The position numbers and the translations under genes were made by a program. A stretch of DNA of 64,000 bases, taken from the NCBI RefSeq assembly GCF_001641285.1, contig NZ_CP014841.1:3162001-3226000 (forward strand), read 5' to 3'. Shown in pieces: positions 8,134-16,445 of the stretch. Under the pieces are notes generated by a model. It made no database searches and was not told where the DNA came from. It worked only from the letters and a program-made list of their open reading frames with translations. How positions within the stretch are numbered: the first letter of the stretch is position 1; the number at the start of each line of letters is the position of its first letter. The stretch is from Dyella thiooxydans (GTDB lineage: Bacteria > Pseudomonadota > Gammaproteobacteria > Xanthomonadales > Rhodanobacteraceae).

Positions 8134-8159
8134 CGATTTCCCAATGGGCCGGAGCCGGC

Positions 8160-10199
8160 TCAGGCGCCTGGCGGCAGGTACTTCTCGAACCACATCAGCG
8201 CGCGCTGCAGCACGTCGCGCTGGTGCGCCGGGTCGACGAAATGGTGGCCCTCGTTCGGGTAGACCACCAGCGAGGTCGGCACGCCGAGCGTGCGCAGCGC
8301 GTGCCACATCTCGAACGACTGCGGCGCGGGGCATTCGGCGTCGCGGTCGCCGACCACGATCAGCATCGGCGTCTTCACCTGCTTGATGAAATGGATCGCC
8401 GAGCTCTTCGCGTACACCGCCGGATCGTCGTACACCGAGGCGCCGAAGTACGGGATCATCCACTGGTCGATCAGGTTCTCGCCGTAGTAGCTCTGCCAGT
8501 CGGAGATGCCGGCGCCGGCCACCACCGCGCGGAAACGCTGGGTCTGGGTCGGCACGAACATGCTCATGAAGCCGCCGTAGCTCCAGCCGGTGAGGCCCAG
8601 GCGCTTGTCGTCCACCGGCAGCTTTTTCTCGATGGTGTCGACGCCGGCGAGGATGTCGCGCAGGTCGCCGTAGCCGAAGTCCTTGCGGTTGGCCTGCACG
8701 TAGGCCTCGCCCTGGCCGTAGCTGCCGCGCGGGTTGGGCATGAACACGAAGTAATCCAGCGCCGAGAACGGCACTCCGCCGAAGCCGACCGACGGCCAGC
8801 GCGGCAGCACCGCGCTGGCCGGACCGCCATGCACGTTCACGATCATCGGGTAGGACTGTTTCGCGTCGTAGTGCGCCGGGTACAGCAGCCAGCCCTGCAC
8901 GTGGCGGCCCTCGTTGTCCCACTCGACCGACACGGCCTTGCCCCAGGACGGCTTCAGCGCCGCGTTGCTCGCGGTGACCGCCGGCGGCGGCGTGCGGCCG
9001 AGCTTGCCGGCATGCACTTCTGGCGCGGCGGCATAGGAGCTCTGTGCGAAGGCGATCTTCGAATGATCGGCCGACAGCGACAGCCCCATGGCGGCAGTGC
9101 CGTCGCCGATGCTGGCGTCCAGCGCGAACAGCGGCGCCTGCGCCGTGGCGTGGGTGGCGTCGATGGCATACGGCGCCACCTCGCTGCGGCCGTTGCGAAT
9201 CTGCGCCACCAGCAGGCGGTTGGCGCCGGTCCAGCCGAACCACACCGGGGTGACCTTGATGCCCGGGGTCAGCGCGGTGACCGCACCGCCCGCGGACGGC
9301 ACGGCGTAGAGATCGCCGCCGGTTGCGCCCTGGTCGCTCATCAGGCCGCCGATGAAGACGATCCGCGACCCGTCCGGCGACCAGCGCGGCAGCGCCATCT
9401 GCAAGCCGTGCAGCGGGCCTTCCACGGTGCGCGTGTCGACCAGCGCGCGGGGCTCGGCGCCAGCCTTCGCCTGCTGGGCATAAAGCTTGGCGATCCACCA
9501 GTTGTTGTCGCCGGGGGCCGGCGCGGCGACGTAGGCGAGTTGGTGGCTGTCCGGCGACCAGCTGAATTCGTAGACATAGCTCGGCGCCGGGGTGAGCATC
9601 TGCACGGCGCCACCGCTGGCGGGTACCGCGGCGACGCGCTGCACTTCCAGCCCGTCCACGCCGATCTCGCCGGCGGCCGGCTTGGCCGCGGCCACCGCGC
9701 TGGCGGCGCGGGTGGCGCCTTCGACGTAGAGGAAGCCGAGCTCGTGGCCGTCCGGCGACCAGTTCAGCGCGTGGGCGTAGCCGTCCAGCGCGGCCAGCTT
9801 CTGCGGTGCCGTCGTGCCACGGCTGTCGGCCACCACCAAGGCCGGGTGGCCCTTGCTCGCGCCGACGCTTGCACAGGTGGAGAAGAAAGCCAGGTGTCGC
9901 GAGTCCGGCGCCCAGGCGATGCTGGATTCCCGGCAACTGCCGGCCGCATCACGGGTGTTGAGCCGGTGGGTGTCGCGGCCGTTGGTCTTGGCCAGCATCA
10001 CCGCCGGCTGGCCGTCGGTGTCCACCACCCACGCCAGCTGGCGACCGTCGGGCGACAGCTGCGCGCCGTGGATGCCGCGCACCTTGCCCAGCTCGGTCAG
10101 CAGCTGGTCGATGCGCGGATCGACCGGTGCGGTGCCGGCGAAGGCCGGCAGGGTCAGGCCGGCCAGCAGGGCCAGCGGCAGCAGGGAGACTCGGGACAT
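8160..10199 (-). CDS. Secreted S9-family serine peptidase (prolyl oligopeptidase/DPP type)
   Basis: 679 residues. A signal peptide ends near AFA/GTAP (residue 21). A beta-propeller of WD40-like/PD40 repeats (LSPDGRQLAWV, WAPDSRHLAFF, WSPDGHELGFL, WSPDSHQLAYV, WSPDGSRIVFI) spans about residues 45-400. The alpha/beta hydrolase domain follows, with nucleophile S540 in GWSYGGF, D620 in GDRDAECP and H652 in NEGHHF. Family members cut short peptides, often after Pro or Ala, in the periplasm; Xanthomonadales encode many. The length matches dipeptidyl- and acylaminoacyl-peptidases. Monocistronic, with its own terminator. Confidence 0.9.
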   Translation of the reverse strand: MSRVSLLPLALLAGLTLPAFAGTAPVDPRIDQLLTELGKVRGIHGAQLSPDGRQLAWVVDTDGQPAVMLAKTNGRDTHRLNTRDAAGSCRESSIAWAPDSRHLAFFSTCASVGASKGHPALVVADSRGTTAPQKLAALDGYAHALNWSPDGHELGFLYVEGATRAASAVAAAKPAAGEIGVDGLEVQRVAAVPASGGAVQMLTPAPSYVYEFSWSPDSHQLAYVAAPAPGDNNWWIAKLYAQQAKAGAEPRALVDTRTVEGPLHGLQMALPRWSPDGSRIVFIGGLMSDQGATGGDLYAVPSAGGAVTALTPGIKVTPVWFGWTGANRLLVAQIRNGRSEVAPYAIDATHATAQAPLFALDASIGDGTAAMGLSLSADHSKIAFAQSSYAAAPEVHAGKLGRTPPPAVTASNAALKPSWGKAVSVEWDNEGRHVQGWLLYPAHYDAKQSYPMIVNVHGGPASAVLPRWPSVGFGGVPFSALDYFVFMPNPRGSYGQGEAYVQANRKDFGYGDLRDILAGVDTIEKKLPVDDKRLGLTGWSYGGFMSMFVPTQTQRFRAVVAGAGISDWQSYYGENLIDQWMIPYFGASVYDDPAVYAKSSAIHFIKQVKTPMLIVVGDRDAECPAPQSFEMWHALRTLGVPTSLVVYPNEGHHFVDPAHQRDVLQRALMWFEKYLPPGA

Positions 10200-10278
10200 C
10201 GGTGGCGCTCTCAGCGGGCGGAGAAGCCTTCGAACCTAGCAGCGCCCGGGGCGCGGCTCCAAGTGCTGCAAGCCATGC

Positions 10279-10314
10279 CGCGGACGCTTCGCAAACCCCT
10301 GCGAGGCGTCCGCG
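10279..10314 (-). terminator. GC-rich hairpin after fbp
   Basis: CGCGGACGC (10279-10287) and GCGTCCGCG (10306-10314) form a perfect 9-bp stem, extended by CGCA/TGCG, nine bases past the fbp stop codon. There is no T-run on the minus strand, so it may stabilise the 3' end rather than terminate by itself. Confidence 0.45.
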
Positions 10315-10322
10315 CGATGCGC

Positions 10323-11357
10323 TCAGCCGCGCAGGCCGTCGACCTCGCGATGGTAGTGGGTCGCGCGCTCCACCTCCTCGCGGGAACCGAGGAACACCGG
10401 CACGCGCTGGTGCAGGCCGGTCGGCGGCACGTCGAGGATGCGCTCGCGGCCGGTGGTCGCCGCGCCGCCGGCCTGCTCGACGATGAGGGCCATCGGGTTG
10501 GCCTCGTACATCAGCCGCAGCTTGCCGCCCTGGGCCCTGATCTTGGCGTCCAGCGGATAGAAGAACACGCCGCCGCGGGTGATGATGCGGTGCACGTCGG
10601 CGACCATCGAGGCGACCCAGCGCATGTTGAAGTCGCGCCCGCGCGGGCCGTCCCTGCCGGCCAGCAGCTCGCCGACGTAGCGCTGCATCGGCGCTTCCCA
10701 GTGGCGCTGGTTGGACATGTTGATGGCGAACTCGCCGGTGGCTTCGGGGATGCGGATCTCGCGCCGGCTGAGCACGAAGCTGCCCACCTCGCGGTCCAGC
10801 GTGAACTCATGGGTGCCGTGGCCGAAGGTCAGCACCATCACCGTGGCCGGTCCGTATACCACGTAGCCGGCGGCCAGCTGTTCGGTGCCGGCCTGCAGGA
10901 AATGCTCGGCCTTCGGCTCGGTCACGCCGTCCGGGCAGCGCAGTACCGAGAAGATCGTGCCGACCGAGATGTTCACGTCGATGTTCGAGCTGCCGTCCAG
11001 CGGATCGAACAGCAGCAGGTGGTTGCCCTTCGGGTACATGTCGGGGATCGGCTGCGGATCCTCCATCTCCTCCGAGGCGCAGGCGGCGAGATGGCCGCCC
11101 CAGGCGTTCGCCTCGAGCAGGATCTCGTTGGAGATCACGTCCAGTTTCTTCTGCGCCTCGCCCTGCACGTTGATGCTGGCCGCATCGCCTTCGCCGGCGG
11201 CCATGCCGAGCACCCCGCCGAGCGCGCCCTTGTTGGTCGCCACGCTGATGCGCTTGCAGGCACGCGCCACCACCTCGATCAGCAGCGACAGCTCGGCGTT
11301 GATGTGGCCGGCGCGGCGTTCCTCGATGAGGAACTGGATCAGCGAAACGGGCTTCAT
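10323..11357 (-). CDS. fbp: Class I fructose-1,6-bisphosphatase
   Basis: 344 residues, the usual length. It hydrolyses fructose-1,6-bisphosphate to fructose-6-phosphate in gluconeogenesis. The metal-site motifs are SEEME at 95-99 and [10 protein letters not shown] at 118-127. The substrate-binding stretch ([20 protein letters not shown], then [19 protein letters not shown]) is intact. A GGAG ribosome site precedes the ATG at 11357. It stands alone, with a hairpin after it and 165 bases before the divergent AT-rich gene. Confidence 0.97.
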   Translation of the reverse strand: MKPVSLIQFLIEERRAGHINAELSLLIEVVARACKRISVATNKGALGGVLGMAAGEGDAASINVQGEAQKKLDVISNEILLEANAWGGHLAACASEEMEDPQPIPDMYPKGNHLLLFDPLDGSSNIDVNISVGTIFSVLRCPDGVTEPKAEHFLQAGTEQLAAGYVVYGPATVMVLTFGHGTHEFTLDREVGSFVLSRREIRIPEATGEFAINMSNQRHWEAPMQRYVGELLAGRDGPRGRDFNMRWVASMVADVHRIITRGGVFFYPLDAKIRAQGGKLRLMYEANPMALIVEQAGGAATTGRERILDVPPTGLHQRVPVFLGSREEVERATHYHREVDGLRG

Positions 11358-11522
11358 GGCGTCTCCGGGGCAAAAGAGGACCGCTATTGTCCCGTGCGAG
11401 TCGGAAGCGCGCCAGCTGCTCGGATGCCAAGTCGTTCCCTACACCGAAAAGCTGCCATGGATATTTATCATGTCCGTGGATCACGCGCAGACTGATGACC
11501 ACCCACCTCTACGGTCGTCGCC

Positions 11523-12860
11523 ATGTCCCCTGGTTGCTTCCGCACCTTTCTTTGTGGTGTCGCGTTCATCGTGACCGCGGGCGTTCATGGGCAGACCTAT
11601 GATCAGGCGGCAGTGCGCATGTTCCACGAGCTCGGCAAGCAACCCAATCCCTTGGATCGATACCTATATCTTCAAGAAATTGGTCCGCGTCTCTCCAGAG
11701 CCAACAGCATCCTAGCCGGGCAAATGAGCGCATTCGCGCTCTCCGAACTTGGCCTCTATACCCAGGCTGTTCTTGCTTTTCCGCTAAAGATGAGTCCGAT
11801 CGAAGGGCTCGTGCTCCCTGATGCTTCCAATTGGAAGGGTGTTAATGCGCTGGATGCAATCGCCAACCGGGCCTCGGATCGAAAAATCGTAATGATCAAC
11901 GAGGTGCACCATAACGCGCAGACCAGGGCCTTGACGCTGCAATTGCTGCCGCGCTTGCGGGCACTTGGTTTCACCTACCTGGCCATCGAAGCGCTGGGGA
12001 AAGATCCTGGCTTGGCCAAACGAGGGTATCCGCTGCGCAGCAGCGGTACCGAGTATCTCCAGGAGCCGCTGTACGGAGAGATCGTGCGTGAGGCCGTCCG
12101 CCTAGGCTTCGAGCTGGTGCACTACGACTACGACAAGGCCGGGGCCGATGTGGAAACGCGCGAGGTGGGGCAGGCAAAGAATCTATACGATCGTGTATTC
12201 GCCAAGGATCCTCAAGCGCGTCTCGTCGTTGCCGGAGGCTACGCGCACGTTGACAAAGCGATCGGGCGACTCGGCCAAGTTCAACCGATGGCTATGATCC
12301 TGACCAAATTGGTTGGCTCGGATCCATTATCAATCGATCAGGCTCAGTTCCTAGACGTTGACTGGAGCGATGACGATTATCACCAATTGGTGAAGCGGTT
12401 TCCCTCGGATGTACCGGAAGTCCTCGTCGACAGGAAAACTGGTCACCTTTGGTCAGCGAAGCCCGAGCTGTATGACATAAGCGTGATCTCCCCACCTATG
12501 CTGAGTATTAAGGCCTTCGGCAATGTTTCGAATGTGCCACCCCAACCGGTACGGCTTGAGCCTGATGGCCATTACGTCTATCCGAAGGCTTCGAACGTTA
12601 TGTTTCGTCCAGCGTGGCTCGAACTTGGCGGCCTTCGTCACGCCTATCCGATCGATACCCGGCTGTGTCGAGACCAGCTTCCCTGCGCAGTGGATGCGCA
12701 CTACATCGGTGAGCCGAACAACGCCTCACCGGCCGACATATATGCCTTCTTCAGCGCGGGCAGTGTCACCCGGCTCTACTTGCGCCCCGGTCGCTATCGC
12801 CTGCGTGCATGGACCAGAGAAGGTAGAACCTTGTCCCAATCGAACATCAACGTTCACTGA
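11523..12860 (+). CDS. Secreted EreA/ChaN-like (haem-uptake Tiki superfamily fold) protein
   Basis: 445 residues with a signal peptide (about 1-24, ending VHG/QTY). The middle looks like the EreA/ChaN/Tiki fold: IVMINEVHHNAQTR supplies the Glu-x-His-His site, followed by LLPRLRALGFTYLAIEAL, REVGQAKNLYDRVFA and RLVVAGGYAHVDKA, matching the order of conserved segments in erythromycin-esterase-like proteins. The C-terminal ~120 residues are not recognised. Base composition is unlike the neighbours: 28 of 60 bases are G or C at 12301-12360 against 45 of 60 at 13021-13080, which points to transfer or a different history. Substrate unknown; it may be a hydrolase or a ligand binder. Confidence 0.65.
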   Translation: MSPGCFRTFLCGVAFIVTAGVHGQTYDQAAVRMFHELGKQPNPLDRYLYLQEIGPRLSRANSILAGQMSAFALSELGLYTQAVLAFPLKMSPIEGLVLPDASNWKGVNALDAIANRASDRKIVMINEVHHNAQTRALTLQLLPRLRALGFTYLAIEALGKDPGLAKRGYPLRSSGTEYLQEPLYGEIVREAVRLGFELVHYDYDKAGADVETREVGQAKNLYDRVFAKDPQARLVVAGGYAHVDKAIGRLGQVQPMAMILTKLVGSDPLSIDQAQFLDVDWSDDDYHQLVKRFPSDVPEVLVDRKTGHLWSAKPELYDISVISPPMLSIKAFGNVSNVPPQPVRLEPDGHYVYPKASNVMFRPAWLELGGLRHAYPIDTRLCRDQLPCAVDAHYIGEPNNASPADIYAFFSAGSVTRLYLRPGRYRLRAWTREGRTLSQSNINVH

Positions 12861-12960
12861 GTCCCGTTGAGGCGACAAATTTTCCTTCAGAGAGGCTGCT
12901 GACAGCACGTTGGCAGCAGCCCGGGACCATGCTTGCGCTCCACCCACGGAGGGCAAGTCC

Positions 12961-13575
12961 ATGCGCGATACGGTTCATGTTCTGGTGTTCGACGGCTTCG
13001 CCGACTGGCAGGCCGCGCTCGCCCTGTGCGAGGTGCGTCGCCCGGGCGACTGGCAGGTACGGACGGTCGGCTTCGGTCCGGAGCCCGTGACCTCGATGGG
13101 CGGGCTGACCGTGCAGCCCGACACCACCCTGGCCGAAGTCGACCGGCGGCGCGCCGCGCTGGTGATCGTCCCCGGCGGCCATCTGTGGCAGCGCGGGGAA
13201 GGGCAGTCCGCCGTCGACCTGCTGGCGGAGGTGCACGCCGGCGGGGCGCCCGTCGCCGGCATCGACAGCGGCGTACTGGCGCTGGCCCGTGCCGGGCTGC
13301 TCGACGACTGCCGCCACACCGGAAACTGGGCCGGGCAGCTCACCCAGATACCCGGATATGCCGGCGCCAGCCAGTACGACAGCGAGGTGCTGGCGGTCAG
13401 CGACGGCGGCGTGATCACCGCCAGCCACCTGGGCAGCGTCGAATTCGCCCGCGAGGTGATCCGCACGCTCGACCTCTACAACCCTAGCGACCGCGAACAC
13501 TGGTACCGCCTGTTCAAGCACGCGCAGTTGCCGCCCTGGTGCGTGGGCGAACCGGTGGAGGAGGCGGTGGCATGA
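12961..13575 (+). CDS. DJ-1/PfpI-family protein with altered active site
   Basis: 204 residues, a single class-I glutamine-amidotransferase-like domain: VHVLVFDGFADWQ at the start, LVIVPGGHLWQ at 68-77, and the nucleophile-elbow region VAGIDSGVLALARAGLL at 98-114. In DJ-1/PfpI enzymes the elbow holds Cys (I-C-H-G). Here D102 takes that place (I-D-S-G), so the classic Cys chemistry (deglycase, chaperone, protease) should be absent. The start at 12961 has a GGAGGG ribosome site 5-11 bases upstream. First gene of the block that runs to the WYL regulator; its stop codon overlaps the next ATG. Confidence 0.85.
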   Translation: MRDTVHVLVFDGFADWQAALALCEVRRPGDWQVRTVGFGPEPVTSMGGLTVQPDTTLAEVDRRRAALVIVPGGHLWQRGEGQSAVDLLAEVHAGGAPVAGIDSGVLALARAGLLDDCRHTGNWAGQLTQIPGYAGASQYDSEVLAVSDGGVITASHLGSVEFAREVIRTLDLYNPSDREHWYRLFKHAQLPPWCVGEPVEEAVA

Positions 13576-13757
13576 GCACCCGGTTCGATCGCGTGATTCG
13601 TGCCTACGGCCCGCTGCGGCTGCGCGGTACCTTGACGGAAGGCCACTGGATGCAGGCACCGCGCGAGGTGGTCACGAAAGACCCGGCGCACCCGAAGCGT
13701 GCGCACCTTTTCGCACTGGTGGCCCTGCTGCTTCGCCAGGGAAGGAGCCGCCCATGA
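13572..13757 (+). CDS. Small conserved-looking ORF coupled between DJ-1 and NIPSNAP genes
   Basis: 61 residues ([20 protein letters not shown]...). Both ends are ATGA overlaps, with the DJ-1 gene before and the NIPSNAP gene after, which supports real translation. It is basic, with no membrane segment beyond a short hydrophobic run (LFALVALLL). No family recognised. It could be a coupling peptide or a small subunit. Confidence 0.5.
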   Translation: MSTRFDRVIRAYGPLRLRGTLTEGHWMQAPREVVTKDPAHPKRAHLFALVALLLRQGRSRP

Positions 13758-14518
13758 GCGCGCCGGCGATCGGCGTGCTGGAGCTTCGCCAGTACACCCT
13801 GCGCGCGGGCCAGCGCGAGCGCCTGGTGGAGTTGTTCGAACGAGAGTTCGTGGAATCGCAGGAGGCGCTGGGCATGGTGCTGCCGGGCCAGTTCCGCGAC
13901 CTGGACGATCCGGACCGCTTCGTCTGGCTGCGCGGCTTTGCCGACATGGCGACGCGGGCACGGGCGCTGACCGCGTTCTACGACGGCCCGGTCTGGCGCG
14001 GCCACCGGGATGCGGCCAACGCCACCATGATCGATTCGGACGATGTCCTGCTGCTGCGCCCCTGGCAGCCGTTCGACCTGCCGGGACCGCAGCGGCCGGC
14101 CCCGGGCCGTGCCGGGCCTCCCGGCTGGCTGGCGGCCATGGTCTGCCCGGTCGACGCCCTGGTCGGTGCGGCGCTGGCCCGTGCGTTCGACGACGAGGTC
14201 CGGCCATGGCTGGCCACGCGCGGGCTGCGGGTGCTCGGCAGCGGCCTCAGCGAGACGGCGCCGAACAACTTTCCGCGCCTGCCGGTGCGGGAGAACGAGC
14301 CGGTGTTCGTCTGGTTCGGCCTGTTCGATCCGCCGGCCGCCATCGCGCCGTGGCCGGCGATGCTGCTGGCCGAGGCGGAGGAAAACCCACTGCAGGCGTG
14401 GACGCACCGACTGGCCGGACCGCCGCAGCTGCTGCGCCTGGCGCCGACACCCCGATCCCTGCTGCGCGGCCATACGGTGGCGCGTCGCGGCGAACCTTCC
14501 ATGGAGGCATCCGCATGA
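13754..14518 (+). CDS. NIPSNAP-family protein
   Basis: 254 residues. The N-terminal ~110 residues carry the NIPSNAP ferredoxin-like pattern ([26 protein letters not shown], then [19 protein letters not shown] and a [10 protein letters not shown] strand). A second, degenerate copy may follow ([10 protein letters not shown]). Bacterial NIPSNAP proteins are small dimeric barrels, often of unknown role, sometimes near aldehyde or quinone detoxification genes. It starts and ends in four-base overlaps (13754 and 14515), so it is coupled to the genes on both sides. Confidence 0.85.
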   Translation: MSAPAIGVLELRQYTLRAGQRERLVELFEREFVESQEALGMVLPGQFRDLDDPDRFVWLRGFADMATRARALTAFYDGPVWRGHRDAANATMIDSDDVLLLRPWQPFDLPGPQRPAPGRAGPPGWLAAMVCPVDALVGAALARAFDDEVRPWLATRGLRVLGSGLSETAPNNFPRLPVRENEPVFVWFGLFDPPAAIAPWPAMLLAEAEENPLQAWTHRLAGPPQLLRLAPTPRSLLRGHTVARRGEPSMEASA

Positions 14519-14919
14519 AGACCACCTATCACGGCAGCTGCCACTGCGGCGCCGTCGCGTTCGAGACCGACATCGACCTGGCCCAGGGCACCGGTCGCTG
14601 CAACTGCTCGATCTGCACCAAGACCCGGGCTTGGGGCGTCATCGTGCGGCCCGATGCGTTCCGCCTGATCCGCGGCGAAGGGGCGCTGTCGGACTACCAG
14701 TTCGGTACGCGCTCGATGCATCACCTGTTCTGCCGCCATTGCGGCGTGCACCCGTTCGGGCGGGGTCACCTCGACGTGCTCGGCGGCGACTTCCTGAGCA
14801 TCAACCTGGCGTGCCTGGACGACGTCGAACCGCAGGCGCTGATCACCGCACCGTTGCGCTACAGCAACGGTCGCGACAACGACTGGCAACACCCGCCGGC
14901 AGAGACCCGGCACCTGTGA
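14515..14919 (+). CDS. GFA-family (glutathione-dependent formaldehyde-activating-like) protein
   Basis: 134 residues. The zinc-binding cysteines of the family are present: C9-x-C11 (SCHCGAV), C29-x-C31-xx-C34 (RCNCSICTK), and C73-xx-C76 (FCRHCG). The family is named for an enzyme that joins formaldehyde and glutathione, but most members are uncharacterised zinc proteins. Its place between a NIPSNAP and a GST gene supports a thiol or aldehyde role. The ATG at 14515 overlaps the NIPSNAP stop codon. Confidence 0.9.
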   Translation: MKTTYHGSCHCGAVAFETDIDLAQGTGRCNCSICTKTRAWGVIVRPDAFRLIRGEGALSDYQFGTRSMHHLFCRHCGVHPFGRGHLDVLGGDFLSINLACLDDVEPQALITAPLRYSNGRDNDWQHPPAETRHL

Positions 14920-14957
14920 AACCATCGTCGAGCCAACACCACGAGGGATCGCCCGCC

Positions 14958-15584
14958 ATGACCACGCCCCGCGTCAGCTTCTTCTACGCCCCGCACACCC
15001 GCGCCGGCGGCACGCTCGCCCTGTTCGAGGAGCTGGGCGTGGACTACGACCTGCACCTGCTGAGCCTGAAGGCCGGCACCCAGCGCGCGCCGGCGTACCT
15101 GGCGATCAACCCGATGGGCAAGGTGCCGGCGATCGTCCACGACGGTGCGCTGGTCGCCGAGCAGCCCGCGGTGTTCATCTACCTGGCCGATCTCTATCCG
15201 GAGAAAGGGCTGGCGCCGGCGATCGGCGACCCGCTGCGTGGCCCCTATCTGCGCTGGCTGGTGTTCTACGGCTCGTGCTTCGAGCCGGCGATCGTCGATC
15301 GCGCGATGAAGCGCGAACCGGCGCCACCGTCGACCTCGCCGTACGGCAGCTGGGAGCAGGTCTACGACACCCTGGTCGCCCAGCTGGCGACCGGTCCCTG
15401 GCTGTTCGGCGAGCGTTTCACTGCGGCCGACGTGCTGTGGGGCACCGCGCTGAACTGGACCACGACGTTCCAGCTGGTGCCGGAGCATCCGGTGATCCGC
15501 GGCTACATCGACCGCGTGCTGGCCCGCCCGGCGATGCAGCGGGCGCTGGCGAAGGACGCCGGCTACGCCGCGCAGCAGGGTTGA
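14958..15584 (+). CDS. Glutathione S-transferase
   Basis: 208 residues: an N-terminal thioredoxin-fold domain (about 1-78, with the cis-Pro segment NPMGKVPAI and the glutathione-contacting AEQPAVFIYLADLYP) and an all-helical C-terminal domain (about 88-205). It would conjugate glutathione to electrophiles in the cytoplasm. It lies 38 bases after the GFA gene on the same strand, with GAGG 9-12 bases before the ATG. Part of the DJ-1/NIPSNAP/GFA block. Confidence 0.92.
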   Translation: MTTPRVSFFYAPHTRAGGTLALFEELGVDYDLHLLSLKAGTQRAPAYLAINPMGKVPAIVHDGALVAEQPAVFIYLADLYPEKGLAPAIGDPLRGPYLRWLVFYGSCFEPAIVDRAMKREPAPPSTSPYGSWEQVYDTLVAQLATGPWLFGERFTAADVLWGTALNWTTTFQLVPEHPVIRGYIDRVLARPAMQRALAKDAGYAAQQG

Positions 15585-15679
15585 GCCATGAGTCGCCGGT
15601 CGGTCCGGGCTGGAATCCGCGCCGACCGGCATGACCGACGTCGCAGGCGCTGCGACCGGGGGCAGGGCATGATGTGTGG

Positions 15680-16384
15680 ATGCGCCGTGCCGACCGCCTG
15701 TTCCTCATCATCCACGCCCTGCGCGGGCGTCGCACCGCGCTGCCGGCCCGTTCGCTGGCCGACACCCTGGGCGTCTCGCTGCGCACCGTCTATCGCGACG
15801 TGGCCGACCTGCAGCTGTCCGGCGTGCCGATCGAGGGCGAGGCCGGGGTCGGCTACGTGCTGCGCAAGGGCGCGGACATCCCGCCGCTGATGTTCACCGC
15901 CGACGAGCTCGAATCGCTGGTGGTCGGCACGCGCTTCGTGCGCGCCTTCGCCGGCGATCGCCTGGCGGCTGGTGCCCAGGCCGCGTTGATGAAGATCGAG
16001 GCGGTGCTGCCGCCCGAGCTGCGCGAGCGTTCCTCGCGCACGCGGATCTACGCCCCGGTCTGGCGCGATGAGGCGCAGGCCACGTTTGCCGCCCGCATCG
16101 ACCGGCTGCACGCGGCGATCGAGGGCCGGCACGTGCTGCGGCTGGATTATCGCGACGAGGCCGGGCGCTCCAGCGATCGCGAGGTCGAGCCGCTGTGCCT
16201 GGCGTTCTGGGGCGGTGCCTGGACCCTGGGCACCTGGTGCCGGCTGCGCCGGGACTTCCGCAACTTCCGGCCGGACCGCATCGCCGGCCTGGGCGAGACC
16301 GGCGAATGCTTCGCCGACCGCCCGGAACACAACCTCGACGCCTACCTCACGGCGATGCGCAGTTACTACGCCGGCATGGATTGA
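15680..16384 (+). CDS. YafY-type WYL-domain transcriptional regulator
   Basis: 234 residues: an N-terminal winged helix (RRADRLFLIIHALRGR..., ALPARSLADTLGVSLRTVYRDVADL) and a WYL domain at about 135-205 (VLRLDYRDEAGRSSDREVEPLCLAFWGGAWTLGTWCRLRRDFRNFRPDRI, split here by the usual variations). YafY regulators often sit next to GFA, GST and NIPSNAP genes, which are their probable targets here. A GTG six bases upstream (15674) is an alternative start; the ATG at 15680 gives the family-like N-terminus MRRADRLF. Confidence 0.9.
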   Translation: MRRADRLFLIIHALRGRRTALPARSLADTLGVSLRTVYRDVADLQLSGVPIEGEAGVGYVLRKGADIPPLMFTADELESLVVGTRFVRAFAGDRLAAGAQAALMKIEAVLPPELRERSSRTRIYAPVWRDEAQATFAARIDRLHAAIEGRHVLRLDYRDEAGRSSDREVEPLCLAFWGGAWTLGTWCRLRRDFRNFRPDRIAGLGETGECFADRPEHNLDAYLTAMRSYYAGMD

Positions 16385-16445
16385 CGCTGGCATTGCGCGC
16401 AATCTCTGCGAAGATCGTCGACTGATCCGCGGAGGGAACGTCTCG

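Noticed and set aside
8223-11495. 1090-codon open frame on the plus strand
   Set aside because: It lies opposite the S9 peptidase and fbp genes, whose motifs and termini are clear. Long open antisense frames are expected at this GC content.
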